Of a stretch of 53,800 nucleotides of DNA, positions 8,865-16,919 are shown in pieces. Under the pieces are notes generated by a model. That model was not told the DNA's origin, searched no databases, and worked only from the letters and a program-made list of their open reading frames with translations. Every line of letters begins with the position of its first letter. Position 1 is the first letter of the stretch. The DNA is from Chloroflexota bacterium (lineage in GTDB: Bacteria; Chloroflexota; Dehalococcoidia; Dehalococcoidales; RBG-16-60-22), in the NCBI GenBank assembly GCA_016190585.1, contig JACPQH010000117.1, positions 1-53,800 of the forward strand. Direction: 5' to 3'. The position numbers and the translations under genes are program-made.

Positions 8865-8949
8865 CAGCCGCCCCCGCGTGCCATTTTCCCCGCCGCATAG
8901 AGCGTGACCCCTTGCGGATAATTGTTTATAAAAAGTCCGCTGTGTTAGA

Positions 8950-10074
8950 ATGTCCATTGTATCGATGGATAAATACTGGCTAGGTTTCAACATGGTCCCC
9001 GGCATCGGCCGGGTCAAGTTCAACCAGCTTGAGAAGTATTTCGGGGCGCTGGAAAACGCCTGGAAAGCGCCCCCCGCCGAGCTTAAGCAGGCCGGGCTTG
9101 ACGCCGCGACCGTCCGCTCCATAGCCTCCTGGCGTCCCCGGATATCGCTGGACGAAGAGGCGGCGAAGCTCGAGCGCCACGATATCAAGGCGCTCGGCTA
9201 CCGCGACGCTGACTACCCGCGGCGGCTCAAGGAAATATACGATTACCCGCCGGTGATATACGTAAAGGGCAGCCTGCAGCCCGAGGACGACTGGTGCCTG
9301 TCGGTGGTCGGCACGCGCCGGGCGACCGTCTACGGGCGGCAGGTCACCGAGGAGATCGTCACCGACCTGGCGCGCAGCCGGATAACCATCGCCAGCGGGC
9401 TGGCCCGGGGAATAGATTCGGTGGCCCACCAGAGCGCCCTGGCCGCCGGAGGCCGCACCATCGCCGTTTTCGCCTGCGGCCTGGATATCGTCTACCCCGC
9501 GGAAAACATCGGCCTGGCGCGGAGCGTTATGGAAAATGGCGCCCTGGTCAGCGAGTATGCTCCCGGCACCAAGCCGCGCGCGGAATATTTTCCCCGGCGC
9601 AACCGCATCATCAGCGGCCTGAGCATGGGCGTGCTCGCCGTCGAGGCGGACGAGACCAGCGGGGCGATCATCACCGCCCACCTCGCCCTGGAGCAGAACC
9701 GCGAGGTCTTCGCCGTCCCCGGCAGCATACTGTCGCCGGCCAGCCGCGGCACCAACCGGCTCATCCAGGAAGGCGCCAAGCTGGTGCGCGAATACACCGA
9801 TATCCTAGAGGAACTCAACCTGACCGCCGTCGCCCGCCAGATGGAGATGCGCGAGATCGTGCCGGCGTCCGATGACGAAGCCTGCCTGCTGCGGCACCTG
9901 GGCGCCCAGCCAGTCCACATCGACGAAGTTTGCCATACCAGCGGCCTGCCGGTCGCCACTGTCAGCAGCACGCTGGCGATGCTGGAGCTCAAGGGGCTGG
10001 TGCGGCAGGTGGGTACCATGAACTACGTCCTGGCGAAGGAAGCCAGGGAGGAGTATCGAGTCCAGGTAGACTGA
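8950..10074 (+). CDS. dprA: DNA processing protein DprA/Smf
   Basis: 374 residues. Order: an N-terminal helix-hairpin/SAM-like region (1-85), a Rossmann-like DprA core with the VVGTRRAT and SGLARGIDSVAH motifs (about residues 120-165), and a C-terminal winged-helix (about 310-365). DprA loads RecA on incoming single-stranded DNA during natural transformation. A promoter TTGTTT (8922-8927), 18-base spacer, TAGAAT (8946-8951) overlaps this ATG, so the in-frame ATG at 8965 may be the true start; neither has a ribosome site. It heads a run with topA and xerC, a DNA-topology and recombination arrangement common in bacteria (dprA-topA). Confidence 0.93.
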   Translation: MSIVSMDKYWLGFNMVPGIGRVKFNQLEKYFGALENAWKAPPAELKQAGLDAATVRSIASWRPRISLDEEAAKLERHDIKALGYRDADYPRRLKEIYDYPPVIYVKGSLQPEDDWCLSVVGTRRATVYGRQVTEEIVTDLARSRITIASGLARGIDSVAHQSALAAGGRTIAVFACGLDIVYPAENIGLARSVMENGALVSEYAPGTKPRAEYFPRRNRIISGLSMGVLAVEADETSGAIITAHLALEQNREVFAVPGSILSPASRGTNRLIQEGAKLVREYTDILEELNLTAVARQMEMREIVPASDDEACLLRHLGAQPVHIDEVCHTSGLPVATVSSTLAMLELKGLVRQVGTMNYVLAKEAREEYRVQVD

Positions 10075-10078
10075 CATC

Positions 10079-10894
10079 ATGACAAAAAAACTCGTTATCG
10101 TAGAGTCCCCGGCGAAAGCCCGGACTCTGAACAAAATACTGGGCAAGTCCTATAACCTGGTGGCGTCGCTGGGCCACGTAAGGGACCTGCCCAAGAGCCA
10201 GCTCGGCGTAGACGTCGACAACAGCTTCACGCCCAAGTATGTCATCCCCAAAGCCAAGGCCAAGCTCGTGGGCGAGCTCCGGCAGGCGGCGAAGAACGCC
10301 TCGGCCATCTACCTGGCCACCGACCCTGACCGCGAGGGGGAGGCCATCGCCTGGCACCTGGAAGAAGTTACCCGGACCGACCAGATCCCTTACCTCAGGG
10401 TCGAGTTCCACGAAATTACCGAGAACGCCGTGAAGCAGGCTTTCGAGCACCCCCGCGAGATAGACATGAAGCTGGTCAACGCCCAGCAAGCCCGCCGGGT
10501 GCTCGACCGGCTTGTCGGGTACAAGTTAAGCCCGCTGCTCTGGCAGAAGATAAAGAAGGGTCTCTCCGCGGGCCGGGTGCAATCGGTCGCCGTGAAAATC
10601 ATCGTTGACCGGGAGCGGGAGGTCCGGGGTTTCGTTCCGGTTGAGTACTGGAGCATCGAGGCCGAGCTAAGTAAAAAAGGCGAAAGGCGCACCTTCCGCG
10701 CCAACCTGGCCGGGCGGCTCAATGGCGAGAAGCTGGAGATACACGACGGCGAAACGGCGGACAGGCTCAAGGCCGAGCTCCAGACCGCGCTTTATCAGGT
10801 CGCCAAGATAGAGACCAAAAAGGCCAACCGGCAGCCGGCGCCGCCCTTCATCACCAGCACCCTCCAGCAGGAGGCCTGGCGCAAGCTGCGCTAG
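10079..10894 (+). CDS. topA: DNA topoisomerase I, N-terminal part (Toprim), ending at an in-frame TAG
   Basis: 271 residues with the Toprim domain: VESPAKA at about residue 8 (catalytic Glu) and ATDPDREGEAIAWHL at about residues 80-94 (DxDxE metal site). The frame ends at TAG 10892, just after the conserved FITSTLQQEA segment that leads into the catalytic-Tyr domain. The same frame resumes 15 bases later, at ATG 10910, with the rest of the enzyme. This half lacks the active Tyr, so alone it should not relax DNA. topA is normally essential, so this is either an assembly or sequencing error, stop readthrough, a two-subunit enzyme, or a broken copy with another elsewhere. It starts 4 bases after dprA. 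Confidence 0.85.
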   Translation: MTKKLVIVESPAKARTLNKILGKSYNLVASLGHVRDLPKSQLGVDVDNSFTPKYVIPKAKAKLVGELRQAAKNASAIYLATDPDREGEAIAWHLEEVTRTDQIPYLRVEFHEITENAVKQAFEHPREIDMKLVNAQQARRVLDRLVGYKLSPLLWQKIKKGLSAGRVQSVAVKIIVDREREVRGFVPVEYWSIEAELSKKGERRTFRANLAGRLNGEKLEIHDGETADRLKAELQTALYQVAKIETKKANRQPAPPFITSTLQQEAWRKLR

Positions 10895-10906
10895 ACGGCG
10901 TAGCGC
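10888..10906 (+). other. Two in-frame TAG codons inside a 6-bp inverted repeat, in topA
   Basis: TAG at 10892-10894 and TAG at 10901-10903 lie in the topA frame. GCGCTA (10888-10893) and TAGCGC (10901-10906) form a perfect hairpin with a 7-base loop. Homologues typically read R-F-T-A-K-R here, so the two stops occupy the expected Phe and Lys positions. There is no ribosome-binding sequence ahead of the ATG at 10910. Confidence 0.8.
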
Positions 10907-10909
10907 TCC

Positions 10910-12166
10910 ATGGCCATCGCCCAGCAGCTCTATGAGGGCCTGCCAGTCGGCGAGGAAGGCTCCGTCGGCCTGATAACCTACATGAGGACCGACTCGACCC
11001 GCGTAACGCCGTCGGCGGTGGCCGAAGCCCGGGAGTATATCGCCGGGAAGTTCGGCGAGGACTACGTGCCGGCCCGCGCCCGCGCCTTTACCCGCGCCGT
11101 CAAGGGCGCCCAGGAAGCCCACGAGGCTATTCGCCCGACGAGAATCGCGCGGGACCCTGACGTTGTCAAACAGTACCTTGACGCCGCCCTGTTCAAGCTT
11201 TACGAGCTTATCTGGAAACGGATGGTCGCCAGCCAGATGGCGGCGGCTGTTTTTGAGAATACCACCGTCGATATCAGCGCCCGCCACCAGCATGAGGGCT
11301 ATTTGTTCCGCAACGTGAGCTCGGTGAACGTCTTCCCCGGTTTCATCGCCCTGTACAGCGAGAGCAAGGACGAACCGGAGGACGATGCCAAACAGCCCAA
11401 ACTGCCGTCGCTGGCGAAGGACGATGACCTGAACCTGCGCGACCTGCTGGCCGAGCAGCACTTCACCCAGCCGCCGCCCCGCTACACCGAGGCCACCCTG
11501 GTCAAGGCCCTGGAGCAGTTCGGCATCGGGCGCCCCAGCACCTACGCGCCCATCATCTCGACCATCCAGGACCGCGGCTACGTGGAAAAGGTCAAGGGCA
11601 GCTTCCAGCCGACCGAGCTGGGGATGCTGGTGAACGACCTGCTGAGCAAGTACTTCGCCCAGATTGTTGACCCGGAGTTCACTGCCCGCATGGAGGGCGA
11701 GCTGGACGAGATTGTCAGCGACAACAAGGACTGGGTCGACGTCGTCAAGGCATTCTACAAGCCCCTGGAGAAGGACCTCAAACAGGCCTCCCAGATCGAG
11801 AAGGTCAAGATCGCCGACCAGCTTACCGAGGAGATCTGCCCGGAGTGCGGCAAGCCCATCGCCATCAAGATGGGGCGCTTCGGCAAGTTCCTGGCCTGCA
11901 CCGGGTACCCCCAGTGCCGCTTCACCAAGCCCTTCCAGGTCAAGGTAGGGGTCAAGTGCCCGCAGTGCGGCGGCGAGCTTATCCAGCGGATGAGCAAGAA
12001 GAAGCGCGTCTTTTACGGCTGCAGCAAATACCCGGCCTGCAAGTTCGCCACCTACATGAGGCCGCTGCCCCAGCCCTGTCCCGGCTGCGGCGGGCTCCTG
12101 ACACACTACCGCGGCGACCTGGCGAAATGCGTTAGCTGCGGCTACAGGGGCAAACCCGGTGAGTAG
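10910..12166 (+). CDS. topA: DNA topoisomerase I, C-terminal part (catalytic Tyr and zinc ribbons)
   Basis: 418 residues in the same frame as the N-terminal part. The active-site Tyr is in GLITYMRTDS (about residue 24). Further on are the GIGRPSTYA motif (about 205) and three C-terminal Cys4 ribbons (CPECGK/CTGYPQC, CPQCGG/CSKYPAC, CPGCGG/CVSCG). Total length of both parts plus the gap is about 695 residues, normal for bacterial TopA. No ribosome-binding sequence precedes ATG 10910, which argues against independent initiation. Its end overlaps the xerC start by 8 bases. See the entry for the two TAG codons. Confidence 0.85.
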   Translation: MAIAQQLYEGLPVGEEGSVGLITYMRTDSTRVTPSAVAEAREYIAGKFGEDYVPARARAFTRAVKGAQEAHEAIRPTRIARDPDVVKQYLDAALFKLYELIWKRMVASQMAAAVFENTTVDISARHQHEGYLFRNVSSVNVFPGFIALYSESKDEPEDDAKQPKLPSLAKDDDLNLRDLLAEQHFTQPPPRYTEATLVKALEQFGIGRPSTYAPIISTIQDRGYVEKVKGSFQPTELGMLVNDLLSKYFAQIVDPEFTARMEGELDEIVSDNKDWVDVVKAFYKPLEKDLKQASQIEKVKIADQLTEEICPECGKPIAIKMGRFGKFLACTGYPQCRFTKPFQVKVGVKCPQCGGELIQRMSKKKRVFYGCSKYPACKFATYMRPLPQPCPGCGGLLTHYRGDLAKCVSCGYRGKPGE

Positions 12167-13112
12167 CTTTACCGGGGAATGCCAGGCCTATTTTTACCGG
12201 TTCCTGGCCTATCTCAAGGCCGAGCGTAACGCCTCGCCGAACACGCTGCGCATCTACACCAACGACCTTGAAGGCAACTGCCTGAGAGGGGAGGGGCGGG
12301 GCTTCTTCCAGTTTCTTGAGCTGAAACGGACCGTTTCTCTGCACGATGTCGATCACCGCATCGTCCGGGAGTACGCGGCCTGGTTGATGGCCTCGGGGAT
12401 GGCCCGGACCAGCATCGCCCGCCGTCTCTCCGCCATCCGCTCCTTTTACCGCTACCTCGCCCGGGAGGGCATCATCGCGGTTAATCCCGTCAAACACACC
12501 TCCTCTCCCAAGCTCGACAGGACCGTACCCGGGTTCCTCACCGTGGAGGAGGTCGCCAGACTGATAGAATCGCCGGCCGCGACCGGTGACACCGGCCTGC
12601 GGGACCGCGCCCTGCTGGAGCTTTTCTACGCCTCCGGCATGCGGGTGAGCGAGCTGGCCGGCCTGGACCTGGAAGATATCGACCTCAACACGAACGAGAT
12701 AAGGGTGACCGGCAAGGGCGCCAAGACCCGCATCGTCCTGATGGGCGTCCCGGCCGCCGCCGCCCTCAAGCGCTACCTCGCCGAGGCCCGGCCGGCCCTG
12801 GGGGGCAGGTCCCAGACCAGCGCCGTATTCCTGTCCAGGGGCCGGGGACGGCTCTCGACCCGCATGATACAGTACCTGATTAAGAAATACTGGAAAAGCA
12901 GCGGCAAAGCGGAAAAAGGCGGCAAAAACGTCCACCCGCACACCTTGCGGCACACCTTCGCCACCCACCTTCTCGACGGCGGCGCCGACCTGAAGGTCGT
13001 CCAGGAGCTCATGGGGCATTCCAGCCTGTCATCGACCCAGGTCTATACCCACCTGAGCAAGGGCCAGCTGCGCAAGGTCTACCTTAACGCCCACCCGCTG
13101 GCGAAGGAGTAG
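12159..13112 (+). CDS. xerC: Tyrosine recombinase XerC/XerD-like
   Basis: 317 residues: N-terminal SAM-like core-binding domain (1-115) and a C-terminal catalytic domain with Arg in SGMRVSEL (about 165), the Lys of GKGAKTR, His-x-x-Arg in HTLRHTF (about 266), His in MGHSS (about 287) and the nucleophile Tyr in TQVYTHL (about 297). All catalytic residues are present. Xer enzymes resolve chromosome dimers at dif with FtsK. The start GTG 12159 overlaps the end of topA. Linkage to topA, rather than to an integrase or mobile region, supports the housekeeping Xer role; XerC versus XerD cannot be decided here. Confidence 0.88.
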   Translation: MSSFTGECQAYFYRFLAYLKAERNASPNTLRIYTNDLEGNCLRGEGRGFFQFLELKRTVSLHDVDHRIVREYAAWLMASGMARTSIARRLSAIRSFYRYLAREGIIAVNPVKHTSSPKLDRTVPGFLTVEEVARLIESPAATGDTGLRDRALLELFYASGMRVSELAGLDLEDIDLNTNEIRVTGKGAKTRIVLMGVPAAAALKRYLAEARPALGGRSQTSAVFLSRGRGRLSTRMIQYLIKKYWKSSGKAEKGGKNVHPHTLRHTFATHLLDGGADLKVVQELMGHSSLSSTQVYTHLSKGQLRKVYLNAHPLAKE

Positions 13113-13116
13113 CGGC

Positions 13117-14196
13117 GTGCCGGGAAAAGTCCTTGACCGTTTGCAGCGGCTCCGCGCCGGGCTGGCTGAAAAAGAGATTGAGTCGATGCTAGTTTCACAG
13201 CCGGAGAACCGGTTCTATCTCTCCGGGTTCAGCGGCTCCGCCGGCTACCTGCTCGTTACCCCGGACCGGGCGGTGCTGGCCACGGACTTCCGCTATATCG
13301 AGCAGGCGAAGGCCCAGGCGCCGGACTACGAGATATTCCGCGCCGCCGGCGATATAGCCGGCTGGTTGCCGGAGATGGCGCGCGACCTCGGTATCAGGGC
13401 GCTGGGCTTCGAGGCGGCGAATGTCACCTTTTCCCTGTACCAGCAGCTAAAAGACGGGATAAAAGAGAAGGACACAGGTAACCGGCTGGTCCCGCTCAAC
13501 GGCGTCGTGGAGTCGCTCCGGGTGGTCAAGGAACCGGAAGAGATAGCCTTCATGGAACAGGCCGCCAGGATCGCCGACGGCGCCTTCGAGTACGCCGAGA
13601 GCTTTATCCAGCCGGGCATGACGGAAAGAGAGGCGGCCTGGGAGATAGAGAAGGCCATGCGCGAGCGCGGCAGCCAGGCCCTGCCCTTCGACATCATCGT
13701 GGCCTCGGGACCCAACGCGGCCATGCCCCACGCCCAACCCTCCGCGCGCCGCATCGGCCTCGGGGAACCGGTGGTTATCGACATGGGCGCCCGGCACGAG
13801 GGCTACGCCTGCGACCTTACCCGGACCATCTGCCTGGGGAACCAGGATGACACCTTTAAACGCGTCTATGACGTCGTCCTGGGCGCCCAGCTAACAGCCA
13901 TCGCCATCGTGAAGGACGGCATGACCGGCGAGCAGGCGGACAGCCTCGCCCGCAAGGTCATCGAGCAGGCCGGTTACGGCGAAGCCTTCGGCCACGGCAC
14001 GGGACACGGGGTCGGGCTGGCCACCCACGAGCCGCCGCGCCTTGCCCCGAAATCGGCGGACGTGCTAAAAAAGGGGATGGTATTCACCATCGAGCCCGGC
14101 GTCTACTTGCCGGGATGGGGCGGCGTCAGGATCGAAGACCTGGTGCAGATGGAAGAAGGCCGGGTAAGAGTGCTCTCCGGCGCGAGGAAGGCCTAG
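13117..14196 (+). CDS. pepP: Xaa-Pro aminopeptidase / M24 metallopeptidase
   Basis: 359 residues, GTG start 4 bases after xerC. An N-terminal creatinase-type domain (1-130) precedes the pita-bread M24 fold. Metal ligands are visible: Asp in VIDMGAR (about 224), Asp in YACDLTRT (about 235), His in GHGTGHGVGL (about 298), Glu in TIEPGV (about 328) and Glu in RIEDLV (about 342). The enzyme removes an N-terminal residue before Pro in the cytoplasm. Length and motif order match the PepQ/PepP group of Firmicutes and Chloroflexota. Confidence 0.9.
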   Translation: MPGKVLDRLQRLRAGLAEKEIESMLVSQPENRFYLSGFSGSAGYLLVTPDRAVLATDFRYIEQAKAQAPDYEIFRAAGDIAGWLPEMARDLGIRALGFEAANVTFSLYQQLKDGIKEKDTGNRLVPLNGVVESLRVVKEPEEIAFMEQAARIADGAFEYAESFIQPGMTEREAAWEIEKAMRERGSQALPFDIIVASGPNAAMPHAQPSARRIGLGEPVVIDMGARHEGYACDLTRTICLGNQDDTFKRVYDVVLGAQLTAIAIVKDGMTGEQADSLARKVIEQAGYGEAFGHGTGHGVGLATHEPPRLAPKSADVLKKGMVFTIEPGVYLPGWGGVRIEDLVQMEEGRVRVLSGARKA

Positions 14197-14207
14197 GGTG
14201 AGCGCGC

Positions 14208-14870
14208 TTGCTTAAAGCCGACTTCCATATCCACTCGGTCTATTCCATGGATTGCAGCTCGCCCCTGGAAAAAATCATCGAGCGCTGCCAGAGGCTGGGC
14301 ATTAACTGCATCGCGCTGGCGGACCACGGCACGGTGGAGGGCGCCCTGAAGCTCCAGCGACTGGCCCCGTTCAGGGTAATTGTCGCCGAGGAAGTACTGA
14401 CGCCCCACGGCGAGATAATGGGTATGTTCCTGCGGGAGACCATCCCCAGCGGCATCTCGGTACCTGAAGCCATCGCCCGCATCCGGGAGCAGGGCGGCCT
14501 GGTCAGCATCCCTCACCCCTTCGACGCCATCCGACCCTCAGCGCTGGAAGCCGGCATCATGGAGGACATCGCCAGGGATATCGACCTCATCGAGGTGTTC
14601 AACGCCCGCACCATCCTGACCTCCGCCCGGGCGCGCCAGTTCGCCCGCAAGCACTCCCTGCCGGGCAGCGGCGGCAGCGACGCCCACACCCTGGGCGAGA
14701 TCGGCAACGCCTTCGTCGAGATGCCGGACTTCCAAGATAAGAACGACTTCCTGGCAGCGCTGAGGCAGGGCAAGATTACAGGAAAACGCACCAGCATTCT
14801 TAATCACGCCTCCAGCACCTTCGCCAAGCTGAAGACACGGTTCATGAACCACGGGCCGAGGTATGAGTAG
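14208..14870 (+). CDS. PHP-domain metal-dependent phosphoesterase
   Basis: 220 residues, TTG start. The metal site of the PHP fold is complete: HIHS near residue 7-10, ADHG (about 39), Glu of AEE (about 63), PHG, the IPHPFD His (about 103), and the GSDAH motif (about 156). Related small PHP proteins are phosphoesterases (YciV/RNase AM-like, or histidinol-phosphatase-like); the substrate here is unknown. It overlaps the next gene by 8 bases and follows pepP closely, so it is likely part of the dprA-topA-xerC transcription unit. Confidence 0.85.
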   Translation: MLKADFHIHSVYSMDCSSPLEKIIERCQRLGINCIALADHGTVEGALKLQRLAPFRVIVAEEVLTPHGEIMGMFLRETIPSGISVPEAIARIREQGGLVSIPHPFDAIRPSALEAGIMEDIARDIDLIEVFNARTILTSARARQFARKHSLPGSGGSDAHTLGEIGNAFVEMPDFQDKNDFLAALRQGKITGKRTSILNHASSTFAKLKTRFMNHGPRYE

Positions 14871-15690
14871 GCTCAGGCTGGGCTGGTTCTCCACGGGGCG
14901 CGGCCCCGGCTCCCGCGCGCTCCTCAAGGCCGTTGTCGACTGCATACGGAGCGGCCAACTCGACGCCGAAATCGAGTTCGTTTTTTGCAGCCGGGAAGAC
15001 GGCGAATCGGCGCAGACCGACATCTTCCTGAAAATGGCGCGGGACTACAGGCTACCGCTGGTGACGCTGTCCGGCCGCCGCTTCCGGCAGGAACCAGGGG
15101 CCGGCGTTGACGGGGCGGGCTTCCCCGCCTGGCGGCTGGAGTACGACCGCGCCGTCATGGCCCGGCTGGAGCCGTTCCAACCCGACCTGTGCGTCCTGGC
15201 GGGTTACATGCTTATCGTCGGTCCGGAGATGTGCCGCAAGTATGACATGATTAACCTGCACCCCGCCGCCCCCGGCGGCCCCGCCGGCGCCTGGCAGGAG
15301 GTCATATGGTCGCTCATCGAAAGCCGCGCCCGCGAGACAGGCGCCATGATGCACCTGGTCACCCCGGAGCTGGACAGGGGGCCTGTGGTAGCCTACTGCC
15401 GGTTTCCCATCACCGGCCCGGATTTCGCGCCTTACCGGGCGGAGATCGAAGGCAAGTCCCTGGAAGAAATCAAGAGGACGCAGGGTGAGGACAACCGCCT
15501 GTTCCGGCTCATCCGGCGGCGGGGCTTCGCGCGGGAGGTGCCGCTGGTAATCGCCACCATCCGCGCCTTCAGCGAGGGGCGGGTCCGCGTCACGGCGGAC
15601 AAGAAGGTCGTCGATTCACGGGGCGAGGTGATTTCCGGCTACGATCTGACTGCTGAGGTCGACCGCCAGGTAACCGATGGGTTAAGGTAG
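14863..15690 (+). CDS. PurN-like formyltransferase-family protein
   Basis: 275 residues with the formyltransferase Rossmann fold. The catalytic pattern is recognisable: an INLHPA segment (Asn and His, about residues 132-137), a glycine/proline loop, and an Asp in TPELDRGPV (about residue 170), matching the Asn-His-Asp triad of GAR transformylase (PurN). It is longer than PurN (about 200 residues), with an extra N-terminal stretch and a C-terminal extension of about 60 residues. It may use N10-formyl-THF, but the acceptor is not evident and no purine genes are nearby. Phosphoribosylglycinamide formyltransferase is a reasonable but unproven label. Confidence 0.72.
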   Translation: MSRLRLGWFSTGRGPGSRALLKAVVDCIRSGQLDAEIEFVFCSREDGESAQTDIFLKMARDYRLPLVTLSGRRFRQEPGAGVDGAGFPAWRLEYDRAVMARLEPFQPDLCVLAGYMLIVGPEMCRKYDMINLHPAAPGGPAGAWQEVIWSLIESRARETGAMMHLVTPELDRGPVVAYCRFPITGPDFAPYRAEIEGKSLEEIKRTQGEDNRLFRLIRRRGFAREVPLVIATIRAFSEGRVRVTADKKVVDSRGEVISGYDLTAEVDRQVTDGLR

Positions 15691-15708
15691 GGTTGCTGAA
15701 TAACGTTA

Positions 15709-15788
15709 TGTCATTCTGATAATTTGCAGCGACCGGGAATCCGCCCCCTTCGGGAAATACGGATTCCTCACTGCGTCTCGGAATGACA
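15709..15788. repeat. Palindromic intergenic repeat element
   Basis: Terminal arms TGTCATTCTGA (15709-15719) and TCGGAATGACA (15778-15788) are inverted repeats (10 of 11), with an inner GGGAATCCG / CGGATTCC pair near 15734-15765. The whole forms a long imperfect hairpin between two convergent genes. A related shortened copy is at 35870-35904. It resembles REP/MITE-like elements. Confidence 0.6.
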
Positions 15789-15810
15789 ATAACCGAGTGT
15801 TTCTGAGGCT

Positions 15811-16917
15811 CTAGTCCCCGAGCACCGCGGCGAAGACCGGGTTGGAGGTCAGCACCCGCGATGCCGCCAGGCGAAAGACCGTTCCGTCGATTTCCACCGC
15901 CCCCTGGCGCGCCATCTCGTTCAGACGGCTGTTTATCTCGCGGACGTTTGCCTGACCGTAGCGCCCGGCGAGCACCGCCATATCCAGCCCCTCGGCCAGC
16001 AGGCGCAGGCGCAGCATGGCCTCCTCGGCGGCCTTGTTCTTTATGTCAAGCTGCTCCACGTCTTCCACGACCTTCGTCGGGTTTTCCAGGTAAGAATGAA
16101 GATCGGCGCGGTTCCGGTAGCGCTGGCCCTTGAGGTGGGAGGCCGCCGCCGGGCCCAGGCCGGCATACTCGCCGCCCCGCCAGTAGTTTAGGTTGTGGCG
16201 GCACTCCCTCCCAGGCAGCGCGAAGTTCGATATCTCGTAGTGGCCGAACCCCGCCCCTGCCAGCAGCCGCCCAGCCTGCTCGAAGAGCTCCGCCTGGGCG
16301 TCATCGGCAGGCAGGTCGCCGGGCAGATTGAAAAACAGGGGCGTGCCCGCTTCCACCGACAGCATGTAGAGCGAAAGGTGGCCGATGCCGAGCTCGAGCA
16401 GGGCCGCCAGGGAAGAGCGCAGCGACCCCCAGTCCTGGCCGGGCAGCCCGGCGATAAGGTCGGCGGATATGTTATCGAAACCGGCCTGCCGGGCGCGCTC
16501 GATGGCGGCGACGGCCTGAGCGGCGCTGTGCACGCGCCCCACGCTCTTCAGCTCGTAGTCCGCCAGCGATTGCACCCCGATAGAAAGCCGGTCGATGCCC
16601 TTCGTGCGGGCGGTCGCCAGCAGCTCCGGCGTGGCCGACTCCGGGTTGACCTCGATGGTGGCCTCTTCAAGACGCGACAGGTCGAAGACCGCGCCCAGGT
16701 TGTCGAGCAGGCGACCCAGGTGGCCGGCGCCGAGCAGACTCGGCGTGCCGCCGCCCAGGTAGAGCGCATGGCATACCTGTCCCCGGTACCTCTGCGCTTC
16801 CCGCAGGACGGCGTCAACGTACCGGCCGGCGAGGTGCGCTTGGTCCGGCAGCGAATAGAAGTCGCAGTAGGCGCACTTGCGCGCGCAGAAAGGCACGTGG
16901 ATATAGAGGCCGGCCAC
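15811..16917 (-). CDS. hemW: HemW-like radical SAM protein (oxygen-independent coproporphyrinogen oxidase family)
   Basis: 368 residues from GTG 16917, chosen because it sits 2 bases after the lepA stop and begins V-AGLYIHVPFCARKCAYCDF, the canonical HemW N-terminus. The frame extends upstream inside lepA, but that part has no homologous look. The CxxxCxxC cluster (about residues 11-18) binds the radical-SAM 4Fe-4S; the GGGTPSLL motif follows (about 59). HemW is a heme chaperone rather than a true coproporphyrinogen dehydrogenase. The lepA-hemW order is common in Chloroflexota and Firmicutes. It ends facing a palindromic repeat. Confidence 0.9.
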   Translation of the reverse strand: MAGLYIHVPFCARKCAYCDFYSLPDQAHLAGRYVDAVLREAQRYRGQVCHALYLGGGTPSLLGAGHLGRLLDNLGAVFDLSRLEEATIEVNPESATPELLATARTKGIDRLSIGVQSLADYELKSVGRVHSAAQAVAAIERARQAGFDNISADLIAGLPGQDWGSLRSSLAALLELGIGHLSLYMLSVEAGTPLFFNLPGDLPADDAQAELFEQAGRLLAGAGFGHYEISNFALPGRECRHNLNYWRGGEYAGLGPAAASHLKGQRYRNRADLHSYLENPTKVVEDVEQLDIKNKAAEEAMLRLRLLAEGLDMAVLAGRYGQANVREINSRLNEMARQGAVEIDGTVFRLAASRVLTSNPVFAAVLGD

Positions 16918-16919
16918 GG

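Noticed and set aside
10079..12166. Genome-wide reassignment of UAG to explain topA
   Set aside because: Many neighbouring genes (GH18, flippase, pepP, lepA, MFS and others) end at TAG with no family-like sequence beyond it.
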